Assembly: GCA_041477815.1 (NCBI GenBank)
Contig: JBGOUV010000135.1
Coordinates: forward strand, 1-15,651
Reading direction: 5' to 3'
DNA from: JBGOUV01 sp041477815
GTDB lineage: Bacteria; Acidobacteriota; Terriglobia; Bryobacterales; JACQDG01
Length of the DNA: 15,651 nucleotides
The translations under genes were made by a program, and so were the position numbers. Shown one piece after another: positions 1 to 6,778 of the stretch (position 1 is its first letter; every line of letters starts with the position of its first letter). The notes below the pieces were generated by a model. It was given only the letters and a program-made list of their open reading frames with translations. It ran no database searches and had not been told where the DNA came from.

Positions 1-264
1 AGGCCAGGTGAGCCACTTGAGGGGAACAAAAGCGGCACCCAGGAAAGCAGCTCGTACGCTAACGAGTTGATAGCGGACGAGGATAGTCCAGAGGATGTTG
101 AGAATCACCGTGCCGGCGACGACGGCCGTCCAGGGCAGCCAGAGCAGGAGGACCGGGGCTACGGGCTGAGAAAGGAAAATGGGCCATCGGCCCCACTCCA
201 CAGCACGAAGCCAACACCAGCGCAGATTGTCCTCATCCGAATGCGCGCGAGGATTCCACGTCAT
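1..264 (-). CDS. Hypothetical multi-pass membrane protein (partial, runs off left edge)
   Basis: An 88-codon open frame begins at ATG 264 and continues beyond position 1, so only the N-terminus is seen. The start is supported by a GGAG Shine-Dalgarno six bases upstream; an in-frame TGA lies a few codons further up. A polar N-terminus (about 27 residues, with a WCWLRAVEWGRWP stretch) is followed by strongly hydrophobic segments at about residues 28-47, 48-66 and 70-86, so this is an integral membrane protein with at least two or three spanning segments. The family was not recognised and no catalytic motif is visible. It is the last gene seen in the co-directional minus-strand block and is separated from the upstream HEPN gene by a 63-bp attC-like palindrome. 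Plus-strand frames over this stretch look like shadows. Confidence 0.6.
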   Translation of the reverse strand, partial: MTWNPRAHSDEDNLRWCWLRAVEWGRWPIFLSQPVAPVLLLWLPWTAVVAGTVILNILWTILVRYQLVSVRAAFLGAAFVPLKWLTWP

Positions 265-290
265 GCTGTTCTCCGGCCACACTCATGGCG

Positions 291-353
291 GCCTAACGAT
301 CTGGCGCTCAGGCGCGGCCCGGTTTTGGCCGTCGCCGACAGCGCCTGGTAGGC
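291..353 (-). repeat. Candidate integron attC recombination site (63-bp imperfect palindrome)
   Basis: Read on the minus strand, the element starts with GCCTACC, continues with AGGCGCT, a self-complementary centre, then AGCGCC, a short spacer and GTTAGGC. GTTAGGC fits the attC R' consensus GTTRRRY exactly, and GCCTACC differs from its complement by one base. GGCGCT/AGCGCC would be the inner L boxes. The centre folds further: GGCG-A-CGGCC pairs with GGCCGCGCC around an A-rich loop. Length, box order and position (after the HEPN stop, 27 bp before the next start) match attC sites between cassettes. A plain terminator is less likely because no T-run follows. No integrase gene is in view. Confidence 0.4.
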
Positions 354-383
354 AGCAGCTTTGGACGTGCCTCTGTTCACCCC

Positions 384-1373
384 TCATAATTGCATAGAAG
401 CGCGTCGTCTATCGAAAAGTCCCAACGCGGCACCAAGATCCAACGGGCCACCCCAGAGCGCTTCTCGGGGTCTTTCGTCAAGGACCCAGAATTGCTCAAG
501 GGCTGCATCGTCACGAAAATATTCCCAGAGCTGCGAACGGGAGAACAGTCTGTGGATGCAGAACCGCGCGATCGCCTCGGCCTCATAAGCCCTTTGGAGC
601 AACAGCAGGCGTCTCTCGCAATCATCCCCGGCTGGGATCTTGCTCAGTGGTCCATGAAGGTGCTCAACGGCACTACGAATCTCGAAGAGGTGCCCGAGAA
701 GACCTTCGTGGCCGGCCCCGACAAATAGCTTCGACCTGTGCACGATATCCTTCCTGGTTCTTCCGATCTTCGGCTGCACGAAACCTTCTACGCAACGGAT
801 GAATTCGTGGATGCGGGTGCCCGGATCGTCTGACTTGAGCCCCGCGTAGAAAGCGTGGATGATTCGCCCCATGCGGCTGTACTCACCCTGCCCTTGAAGC
901 TGCCTAATGCCCTCCGCCACGGAATACGCGTCCGTGAGAATGTCTCTCGTCAGAGAAGCGCCATAACCGCCAGTGGGGTAGAATACACCCTCGTACAGCT
1001 GGACCTGTCTCACGTCGATCCGGCCATCGCAATGCGCGCCGGTCATCATCGTAGCGGGCGGATGGCCGGCATATGGGACACTCATCAGCATGCCGAAATA
1101 GAAGCGCTTGGTATCTTCCACGAGGGCCAGATTCTCGGAATCTAACACCTCCGGTGCCTTGGAGTCACGCACACAGAGGACGAAAAGGTTCGCATCGGCG
1201 AGCTCACGAATCCGAAGGTTACCGAGCGACTCTTTCCAGTGTGTCGGAAGATCGACAGGCAGCTGAATCAACACGTGCAGATCAGACGCCACCTGCAACT
1301 GGATCGATGGTTCTATCCTCGGGCGTTCCATTTGGAGTCCGAGAAGCGCGTATTTTGAACGATTCGGAATCAT
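384..1373 (-). CDS. Hypothetical protein with ApeA-type HEPN domain (putative RNase)
   Basis: The protein has 329 residues and begins at ATG 1373; AGAGG and AAAGG lie 12 and 5 bases upstream. No signal peptide or membrane segment is seen, so it should be cytoplasmic. The telling part is residues 188-241: a helix beginning HEFIRCVEGFVQPK, then a basic segment, then EIRSAVEHLHG. This last stretch (R233, H238/H240) fits the HEPN Rx4-6H signature and the 'IRS..(V)HG' form typical of ApeA-like HEPN domains. HEPN proteins with an intact motif are usually metal-independent RNases in phage defence or toxin-antitoxin systems. The first 180 residues match nothing I recognise. The gene lies in a run of co-directional minus-strand genes. 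The HEPN call rests on motif recognition only. Confidence 0.6.
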   Translation of the reverse strand: MIPNRSKYALLGLQMERPRIEPSIQLQVASDLHVLIQLPVDLPTHWKESLGNLRIRELADANLFVLCVRDSKAPEVLDSENLALVEDTKRFYFGMLMSVPYAGHPPATMMTGAHCDGRIDVRQVQLYEGVFYPTGGYGASLTRDILTDAYSVAEGIRQLQGQGEYSRMGRIIHAFYAGLKSDDPGTRIHEFIRCVEGFVQPKIGRTRKDIVHRSKLFVGAGHEGLLGHLFEIRSAVEHLHGPLSKIPAGDDCERRLLLLQRAYEAEAIARFCIHRLFSRSQLWEYFRDDAALEQFWVLDERPREALWGGPLDLGAALGLFDRRRASMQL

Positions 1374-1411
1374 GCGGCCTTTGCGCCTCTGAGATGGGCG
1401 GTTGTTCTGCC

Positions 1412-1446
1412 GGCTAACGACTCTAGCTCAGCTACCTAGATTAGCA
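1412..1446 (-). repeat. Short attC-like or operator-like inverted repeat
   Basis: Between the zinc-ribbon stop and the HEPN start, the plus strand reads GGCTAAC, GACTC, TAGCT, C, AGCTA, a six-base spacer and TTAGC. This gives an outer GCTAA/TTAGC pair and an inner TAGCT/AGCTA pair, the same box order and the same 'CTAACGA' edge as the 63-bp palindrome at 291-353. At 35 bp it is shorter than known attC sites, so it could be a decayed site, an operator or chance. Confidence 0.2.
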
Positions 1447-1447
1447 T

Positions 1448-1738
1448 TCACTTCTCTGACCGTCGCGACCAATATCGGGCGATGATTTGCCCGTTACTGT
1501 ATCCGATGAACAGCGTCGTCCCCCGCTGAGTAGCATCCTGTGTCGCGGCCTGGAGATGCCGGAAGAGCTCCTTATCTGAAGCGCTCATTTGGCCGCTGTC
1601 CACGCGGCTCAGCAACGGGCCGAAAATCCTGAAGGTCGTGCATGGTCGGCACTGAATTTCGCATGTGTCCGTGCGATTGACGTCGCGTTCCCTCATTGCA
1701 GGCCCGTCGCAGACGGGGCAAACTTGCGTGTGCTCCAT
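1448..1738 (-). CDS. Small zinc-ribbon protein, hypothetical
   Basis: The protein has 96 residues and starts at ATG 1738. C7-P-V-C10 and C30-R-P-C33 form a CxxC...CxxC pair (C26 is a spare), the usual zinc-ribbon layout. The rest is a helical polar stretch (residues 50-75) and a short hydrophobic strand, TLFIGYSNG. There is no signal peptide or membrane segment. No Shine-Dalgarno precedes the ATG, but an extended -10 (TGCTATGAT) ends 12 bases upstream, so the gene probably has its own promoter and a leader of a few bases. Function unknown. Small zinc ribbons of this kind can bind nucleic acid or serve as partners of enzymes, and its HEPN neighbour could be such a partner; that link is inferred from position only. 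Confidence 0.6.
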   Translation of the reverse strand: MEHTQVCPVCDGPAMRERDVNRTDTCEIQCRPCTTFRIFGPLLSRVDSGQMSASDKELFRHLQAATQDATQRGTTLFIGYSNGQIIARYWSRRSEK

Positions 1739-1750
1739 AAATGACAGTGT

Positions 1751-1759
1751 ATCATAGCA
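1751..1759 (-). promoter_or_regulatory. Extended -10 promoter for the zinc-ribbon gene
   Basis: The minus strand reads TGCTATGAT, an extended -10 (TGn plus TATGAT). The hexamer ends 12 bases before ATG 1738, which would give a leader of about 5-6 nt and fits the missing Shine-Dalgarno. No clear -35 is seen, as is common with extended -10 promoters. Confidence 0.4.
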
Positions 1760-1850
1760 TCACACTACTTGCGATTATTGCGCCGGCGCCGTGAACGGTA
1801 TCACGACCCGACTCCCAAACTGCTGTTTTGCGTCTATGTCTGATGCTATG
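1753..1850. repeat. Inverted repeat, 10-bp arms, in intergenic region
   Basis: CATAGCATCA (1753-1762) and TGATGCTATG (1841-1850) are perfect inverse complements separated by 78 bp, in the 145-bp gap between the zinc-ribbon and membrane-protein genes. The left arm overlaps the extended -10 of the zinc-ribbon gene, so the pair could be a looping operator. The rest of the gap holds a weak CCGAC/GTCGG hairpin after the membrane-protein gene and a GC-rich palindrome, GCGCCGGCGC. Confidence 0.3.
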
Positions 1851-1883
1851 CCGACCCTACGCGTCGGGCGTTTCGGAGTCCCA

Positions 1884-2945
1884 TCACGGCGTGGAGATGA
1901 CGTTCACCTTGCCGAACCGCTCATCCGCATAGGCATAGGTGAGCTTCATTAGGTTCTTCGACATGCTAGACAGCAAGAAGTGCTTTTCCCTGTCGCCTTC
2001 GTTTAGGATGTCGAGTTTGAGAGTTTGGTCGGCGAATCTCTGACAGATTAGGAAGTCCAGTCCAGTCTGGGTCCCCGCCTTCTGGTGCTGGCCCAGCAAA
2101 TCGCCGTACCGCTCCAGGAAGCCCTCGCCTATGCGAGTTGCTTCGCTCTTGGCAGTCTCGTCGGGCATTCCGCTGTCTTTGAAGCTCATCCACAGTGCGA
2201 GCATAGCATACTTCGTGAGATCCGCGATGTTGGCCTTCAACGCACCCTCTGCAAGCTTAATGAAAAGAAACGAGTAGACCACTACAAACTTGAAATCAAA
2301 GAACGCTTGGTTGGCTGTTTCCCTTTCGGTCGGAGACAGGAGATTTTTGGCGTCTAGCTCTCCGGCGGGATCTTCCGCCGTGACAATGTGAGCGTACGTG
2401 CCCGTGAGCAGACTGCGGGCGAAGCCCCCCAACTCGACCTTTGGCTTACAGAACCGAAACACAAACGCAGCAACCATGACAGAGGCGTAACCCCAAACCC
2501 AAGTCCAGAATCCATACGCGTTGCCTACGGCTTCCGGTCGGTCCTCAACCTCTGGCTCCTCCTGACCCTCGTCACTCCCTGGTCTGATGTCCTTGTAACC
2601 TTCTGTCGCTGTTAGCCTGCCGGTAATCGCAGCGGCTGCTAACGCAGCAAGCATGCCAATGGCGCCAATGGCGTAACCGGCAATTGCCCAAACCCAACCC
2701 CAGTGCCAGCCCCCGTAGTACGCCCCGACAATACTCGCAATGGCGGCAATTAGCCCCCCGAAACGTTGAGAGTGTCTCTTTGCTCCATGAGCCGCCACTC
2801 CTGTGTCGGCTTTGCCGAGTACTATAGTGATTCCACTTCCACAGAGTACGGCGGCGACAAGTCCAGTCAGCGCACCCCAGAAACCCGAGCGGCCGTAACC
2901 GTATCCGGCCGCCAGCCAAGCCAGAATCACCTTCAAGGCCTGCAT
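1884..2945 (-). CDS. Hypothetical membrane protein with five N-terminal TM segments
   Basis: ATG 2945 is chosen because AGGAG lies four bases before it; an upstream TTG (2969) in the same frame has no such site. The product is 353 residues. Counted from this ATG, hydrophobic segments lie at about 4-16, 20-43, 63-78, 80-108 and 142-163. An acidic loop (about 118-138, rich in E and D) separates the fourth and fifth. The C-terminal 180 residues are soluble and mostly helical, presumably cytoplasmic. The glycine-rich early segments (GYGYGRSGFWG, GAYYGGWHWGW) resemble small-residue packing helices rather than a known transporter. Family not recognised. The gene follows the AbiU2-like HEPN gene in the same reading frame with only one TAG between, which suggests a functional pair: a soluble HEPN protein and a membrane partner. 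Confidence 0.65.
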   Translation of the reverse strand: MQALKVILAWLAAGYGYGRSGFWGALTGLVAAVLCGSGITIVLGKADTGVAAHGAKRHSQRFGGLIAAIASIVGAYYGGWHWGWVWAIAGYAIGAIGMLAALAAAAITGRLTATEGYKDIRPGSDEGQEEPEVEDRPEAVGNAYGFWTWVWGYASVMVAAFVFRFCKPKVELGGFARSLLTGTYAHIVTAEDPAGELDAKNLLSPTERETANQAFFDFKFVVVYSFLFIKLAEGALKANIADLTKYAMLALWMSFKDSGMPDETAKSEATRIGEGFLERYGDLLGQHQKAGTQTGLDFLICQRFADQTLKLDILNEGDREKHFLLSSMSKNLMKLTYAYADERFGKVNVISTP

Positions 2946-2952
2946 CTTTCTC

Positions 2953-3084
2953 CTAATCGAGGAACTCAAGCCTGCGGTCGTTACGGGCGAGGGCTTGTCC
3001 GCCCACCGACTCAGGTAAGCCGTAGCGAGTTTGGTCAGCGTCGGCCCCTGCGAACTGGAGCAGGATGACTCCGCCCTTTCGCAT
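2953..3084 (-). CDS. Possible 43-codon small ORF in operon
   Basis: ATG 3084 lies two bases after the TAG of the AbiU2-like gene, and the frame stays open to TAG 2953-2955, seven bases before the membrane-protein start. The peptide begins MRKGGVILLQFAGADADQ and ends RRLEFLD. Tight spacing on both sides is what a coupled operon gene would show. Against it, no Shine-Dalgarno is evident, the peptide is unlike anything I know, and a second open frame (the one joining its two neighbours) covers the same bases. It may be only a spacer. Confidence 0.3.
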   Translation of the reverse strand: MRKGGVILLQFAGADADQTRYGLPESVGGQALARNDRRLEFLD

Positions 3085-3086
3085 TG

Positions 3087-3776
3087 CTATTTCAAGAGGT
3101 CATTCAAGTGTTTGTAGCTCGGCACCGGTTGATTCGGAGCGAGCCAGGGAACGCGGAAGTATTTCAACCAGTTGGTCGAAATCTTGGGAACAGGTGAGGT
3201 CATCACCGCCGACTGAATGATACAGCGGAGCCACTGAAGTGTCCGGAACACCGAAACGACCGCCAGCCGAACGTCAGTGTATGTAATCCGTTTTACCGTC
3301 GGCTGCGCCGTCGTATGCGCAACGTACTGGTTTGCGTAGTCCAGAATCGAGGAGACCGCTGCTTTCAATTCATCCTGCTTGGCCTGCACCGTCGCACGAC
3401 GCAGCTCCGAGAACGCGCCGCCGACAAGTTTTGTGAACAAGCGGTCGGCCTTATCCCGGATCGTCGGGTCGAGCCGACCAACGAACCACGCCCGCTTAAA
3501 ATCAGCCGCCCTCGGTTTCACCCTCTCGAGTATCCTCGTTAGCGAGACAGTCTGTTTATTGGTGTCGACCAAACGTCGAACGCCAATAACCATGGAGTCT
3601 GCGTAAGCCATCCCCAGCCATTCCTGAAACACATCCGACTGGTTTAGCTCCGGATTGCCGCCGATGATTGCCATAACCTGACAGAATACGTCGTCCACAT
3701 GAGCCAAGTGGACGACGGCGTCTCCTAACCGTTCAAGATCGGCGTCCAAACCCTTCACGAAGTCGCTGAAAGTCAT
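3087..3776 (-). CDS. HEPN_AbiU2-like protein (putative abortive-infection RNase)
   Basis: The protein has 229 residues and starts at ATG 3776 with GGAGG nine bases upstream. The N-terminus matches the pattern I associate with the HEPN_AbiU2 family: a 'TFxDFxKGLD' opening, L-A-H at 24-26, NPELN at 41-45, and GVRRLVD at 65-71 (family form 'GIRRQVD'). N149-Q-Y-V-A-H154 corresponds to the family's 'NKYVAH' element. The protein is soluble and all-helical. AbiU2 is named after a lactococcal phage abortive-infection locus, and HEPN folds of this kind are usually RNases or their inactive relatives. It is the first gene of the minus-strand block and probably leads an operon with the membrane protein downstream. 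Its activity is inferred. Confidence 0.7.
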   Translation of the reverse strand: MTFSDFVKGLDADLERLGDAVVHLAHVDDVFCQVMAIIGGNPELNQSDVFQEWLGMAYADSMVIGVRRLVDTNKQTVSLTRILERVKPRAADFKRAWFVGRLDPTIRDKADRLFTKLVGGAFSELRRATVQAKQDELKAAVSSILDYANQYVAHTTAQPTVKRITYTDVRLAVVSVFRTLQWLRCIIQSAVMTSPVPKISTNWLKYFRVPWLAPNQPVPSYKHLNDLLK

Positions 3777-3836
3777 TTGCGCGTTCCTCCATTCGCCTTA
3801 GACCTAGACTGGCGGCTTGCCGAAACGAAAGCGGGC

Positions 3837-4982
3837 TCAGATGCCCGGCAGAGAGGCGGCCAGGCTGATGCGTTTCCCCGCGGCGCGGTCTTCGACGACC
3901 AGCTTCCCGCCCTCCAGTGTGACCTCGTCCACCTTGCGAAAACCGTCCGGCGTGCGGGTATAAAACATCAGAAAATACGACCCGACCTTCGACTTGGCTG
4001 GGAGCCAGCGGTAGGTCGGGGCGTCGAACGTGGTCCCCAGGCTGACCGCTTCCCGGCGGGGCACGTCGAACGGCATGGTCGAGAACTCCAGGCCTCGCGC
4101 GAGCTTGCCGTTGGTGGGGTAGTTTTCCCAGTTCTGAGTCCAGGGGAAATCCTCGCGGCGGAAGACGTAGCCGAGCAGCAGGCGCTTGTCGGGATGCAGG
4201 GCGGTGACCCAGACCAAGCGGCGGGAGGGGTCCATGAGGCAGGTGGTGTGATCGCCGAAGCCGAGCGTAGTGGGGGCGGCGCGGACGTCCAGGGTTTCGC
4301 CATTCACGCCCGGGACGTTGGGCCAGGTGAAGTCCTGAAAGTTGGCGAAGCGGTGGCGGAGCGGGCCGCCGCCCTGGTCCTTGTAGGTGCGGGTCTTGGC
4401 CCGGCTGGCGGACATGTCCACCACGGTCTTGCCGGGCTCGAGGAAGGGCGAGCCGATGGTGGCGTGCTCGGCCCAACAGAGCGGCCGGTCGAACGAGACC
4501 AGGCTCTCGATCTCGCTCTCAACGTACACGACGTTCTCGCCGTCGACCAGGCGGATGGTCCGGGTGAGGACCTCCTGCACTAGCGGCAGCTTCACCCCGA
4601 ACGTGATCGCCAGCGTCTTGCCTTGCTTGCCCGAGGAGACCGTGTCCCAGGGCAGGGTATGGGCCTCGCCGTGACCCGGCATCCCGGCGCCGCGCTCCTC
4701 TGGGGAGACGTTCCCGAAACCGTCAACGCAGAGGAAATGGCCCATCGAGGTGCCGAATTGAGGCTTCTGGCCGGCTTCGCGGGCCATGCGAATCGGGTTC
4801 CACAGCGGGCTTAGCTTGCCCGCGTCGTCGCGGAGGGTCAGCTCGACCATCGCGCCGCCGGTGGTCAGGACGGTGAGATCCACCTTGTCGTTGGACAGCC
4901 GCAGGCCGGGGAGATCCTCCCAGGTCACGGCTTGCTGGGCCAGGGCGGCGCCCGCAAATAAGGCCGACAGTAAGAGTCGCAT
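3837..4982 (-). CDS. Exported protein with galactose-mutarotase-like (aldose 1-epimerase) fold
   Basis: The protein has 381 residues with a signal peptide at 1-15 (MRLLLSALFAGAALA, cleaved before QQ), so it is exported. The body reads as a beta-supersandwich of the galactose-mutarotase superfamily: LTTGGAMVELTLRD (39-52), WNPIRM (61-66), GHFLCVDGFG (81-90), GHGEAH (103-108), CWAEH (169-173) and ARGLEFSTMPF (295-305). H108, H173 and E299 are candidates for the sugar-binding histidines and catalytic glutamate, by analogy with mutarotases. The substrate is unknown; such proteins in acidobacteria may handle polysaccharide-derived sugars. No Shine-Dalgarno precedes ATG 4982, and TATAAT ends eight bases upstream, so the transcript is probably leaderless. 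It is divergent from the CocE-type hydrolase. Confidence 0.65.
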   Translation of the reverse strand: MRLLLSALFAGAALAQQAVTWEDLPGLRLSNDKVDLTVLTTGGAMVELTLRDDAGKLSPLWNPIRMAREAGQKPQFGTSMGHFLCVDGFGNVSPEERGAGMPGHGEAHTLPWDTVSSGKQGKTLAITFGVKLPLVQEVLTRTIRLVDGENVVYVESEIESLVSFDRPLCWAEHATIGSPFLEPGKTVVDMSASRAKTRTYKDQGGGPLRHRFANFQDFTWPNVPGVNGETLDVRAAPTTLGFGDHTTCLMDPSRRLVWVTALHPDKRLLLGYVFRREDFPWTQNWENYPTNGKLARGLEFSTMPFDVPRREAVSLGTTFDAPTYRWLPAKSKVGSYFLMFYTRTPDGFRKVDEVTLEGGKLVVEDRAAGKRISLAASLPGI

Positions 4983-4990
4983 GGCACGCC

Positions 4991-5000
4991 ATTATATAAT
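4991..5000. promoter_or_regulatory. Palindromic bidirectional -10 element
   Basis: ATTATATAAT is a perfect 10-bp palindrome with TATAAT on both strands: plus at 4995-5000, minus at 4991-4996. It lies in the 38-bp gap between two divergent starts. Leftward, ATG 4982 is eight bases from the hexamer with no Shine-Dalgarno (leaderless). Rightward, GAGGAG (5007-5012) lies eight bases before GTG 5021, giving a leader of about 14 nt. No good -35 is visible on either side. Confidence 0.55.
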
Positions 5001-5020
5001 CTCGACGAGGAGAAAGCTCC

Positions 5021-6778
5021 GTGCATATTCTGACCCTGGCTCTACTCGCTACGGCGGTGCAGTTCCCGAAGGCGACGCCCCCGATGAACGATATCCGAAT
5101 GGAGAACCACGTCCCCATCCGAATGCGGGACGGAGTGGTGCTCTACGCCGACGTCTACCGTCCGGTGAAGGACGGCAAGTATCCGGTGCTGGTGTCGCGC
5201 ACGCCGTACAGCACCGAGCGGGCCCCCAACTCGCACGAAGCGCCGGTGTACTTTGCCCGGCGGGGCTACGCCTACGTCTACCAGGACGTCCGGGGACGCC
5301 ACGAGTCGGACGGCAAATGGAGTCCTTACCGCGACGAGATCTGGGACGGCTACGACACCATCGAGTGGGCCGCCGTGCAGAGTTGGTCCAACGGGAAGGT
5401 GGGGATGCAGGGGGGCTCCTACCTCGGACACGTACAGTGGTGGGCGGCCGCGGCGGCGCCGCCGCACCTGGTGACCATCTTCCCGGCCCTGGCCTCGGTG
5501 AACCATTACAAGGACCGCATCACGCTCAACGGCGCCTGGCGCCTGTCGGCGAACATCGGCTGGGGCGCCGTGCGGCAGGAGTCCCGGATCATGCAGAACA
5601 CCGGGCCGCACACCATGGCCGGCGGACCCGACACGCTCAGCTACGACAAGCTCGTGTGGCATCTCCCTCTGATGGACATGCCGCGCCCGCTGGGACGCGA
5701 TCCGGAGTTTTACTACGACTGGATCAAGCATCCGGACTTCGACGATTACTGGAAGGCCATCGACGTTTCCGCGTCCCTCGAGAAGATCGGCGCGACGGTC
5801 CACACCTTCGGCGGGTGGTTCGACATGATGGTGCAGGGGACGCTGAACGGGTACATCGGGATGCACAAACAGGGGAAGACGCAACTGGCGCGGGAGCAGA
5901 GCCAGATGATCATCGGACCCTGGGGGCACGGGTCGTCGCGCAAATTCGGCGACTTGGACTTCGGCGAAAGCGCTCACGTCGATACCTACGCCCTCGAGCT
6001 GCGCTGGTTCGACCGCTGGCTCAAGGAGATCGACAACGGGGTCGACCGCGAGCCGCCGGTGAAGATGTTCGTCATGGGCCGCAATGAGTGGCGCTACGAA
6101 AACGAGTATCCTCTGGCGCGGGCCGAGAACCGCAAGCTCTACTTCCATAGCGGCGGGAAGGCCAACAGCGACCGGGGCGACGGCCGGCTGAGCTGGACCG
6201 CGCCGTCCGCCGGCGCCCGGCCGGACCGGTATGCCTACGACCCGGACAACCCGGTTCCCAGCACCGGCGGAAATACCTGTTGCGGAACCCCTACCCTCAT
6301 CGGCCCGCGCGATCAGCGGCCGATCGAAGTGCGCCCGGACCTCCTGGTCTACACGTCGGACTTCCTGGAGCGGGAGATGGAGGTGTCGGGTCCGGTGAAG
6401 GTGGTGCTATACGCCGCGTCCGACGCGGTCGATACGGACTTCGTAGCCAAGCTGATCGACGTCCACCCGGACGGCCGGGCGATCGGCATGGCGGAGGGGA
6501 TGGTGCGGGCCCGGTACCGCGAGAGCCTCAGCCAGCCGAAGTTGCTCGAGCCAGGCAAAGTGTACGAGTTGACCATCGACCTGATAGGGACCAGCCACGT
6601 GTTTCTGCCGGGGCATCGGGTGCGGGTGGATATCACGAGTAGTCATTTCCCGCAGATTGACCGCAACCCCAATACCGGGGAGCCGTTCGGGCGGACGGCG
6701 AATGTGAAGGTGGCGCGGCAGACGGTGCATCATTCGGCGTCACAGCCGTCGCATGTGGTGTTGGCGGTGGTGCCGTGA
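5021..6778 (+). CDS. CocE/NonD family hydrolase (X-Pro dipeptidyl-peptidase S15-like)
   Basis: The protein has 585 residues and starts at GTG 5021 with GAGGAG eight bases upstream. A short hydrophobic N-terminus (HILTLALLATAVQF) is probably a signal peptide. The alpha/beta-hydrolase domain (about 30-330) carries the full S15/CocE triad: nucleophile S133 in GMQGGSYLG, D268 in GGWFDMM and H303 in IGPWGHG. The WAAAAAPPHL segment follows the nucleophile as in the family. A C-terminal jelly-roll domain (about 430-585) ends in the family signatures GHRVRVDITSSHFP and DRNPNTG. Length is normal for the family, which includes cocaine esterase, glutaryl-7-ACA acylase and X-Pro dipeptidyl peptidases. 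The substrate cannot be told; a secreted esterase or peptidase is likely. Divergent from the mutarotase-fold gene. Confidence 0.9.
   Translation: MHILTLALLATAVQFPKATPPMNDIRMENHVPIRMRDGVVLYADVYRPVKDGKYPVLVSRTPYSTERAPNSHEAPVYFARRGYAYVYQDVRGRHESDGKWSPYRDEIWDGYDTIEWAAVQSWSNGKVGMQGGSYLGHVQWWAAAAAPPHLVTIFPALASVNHYKDRITLNGAWRLSANIGWGAVRQESRIMQNTGPHTMAGGPDTLSYDKLVWHLPLMDMPRPLGRDPEFYYDWIKHPDFDDYWKAIDVSASLEKIGATVHTFGGWFDMMVQGTLNGYIGMHKQGKTQLAREQSQMIIGPWGHGSSRKFGDLDFGESAHVDTYALELRWFDRWLKEIDNGVDREPPVKMFVMGRNEWRYENEYPLARAENRKLYFHSGGKANSDRGDGRLSWTAPSAGARPDRYAYDPDNPVPSTGGNTCCGTPTLIGPRDQRPIEVRPDLLVYTSDFLEREMEVSGPVKVVLYAASDAVDTDFVAKLIDVHPDGRAIGMAEGMVRARYRESLSQPKLLEPGKVYELTIDLIGTSHVFLPGHRVRVDITSSHFPQIDRNPNTGEPFGRTANVKVARQTVHHSASQPSHVVLAVVP

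Noticed and set aside
67..351. Plus-strand open frames near the left edge
   Set aside because: They overlap the minus-strand membrane protein and the attC-like palindrome; the minus frame has a ribosome site and clear hydrophobic segments.
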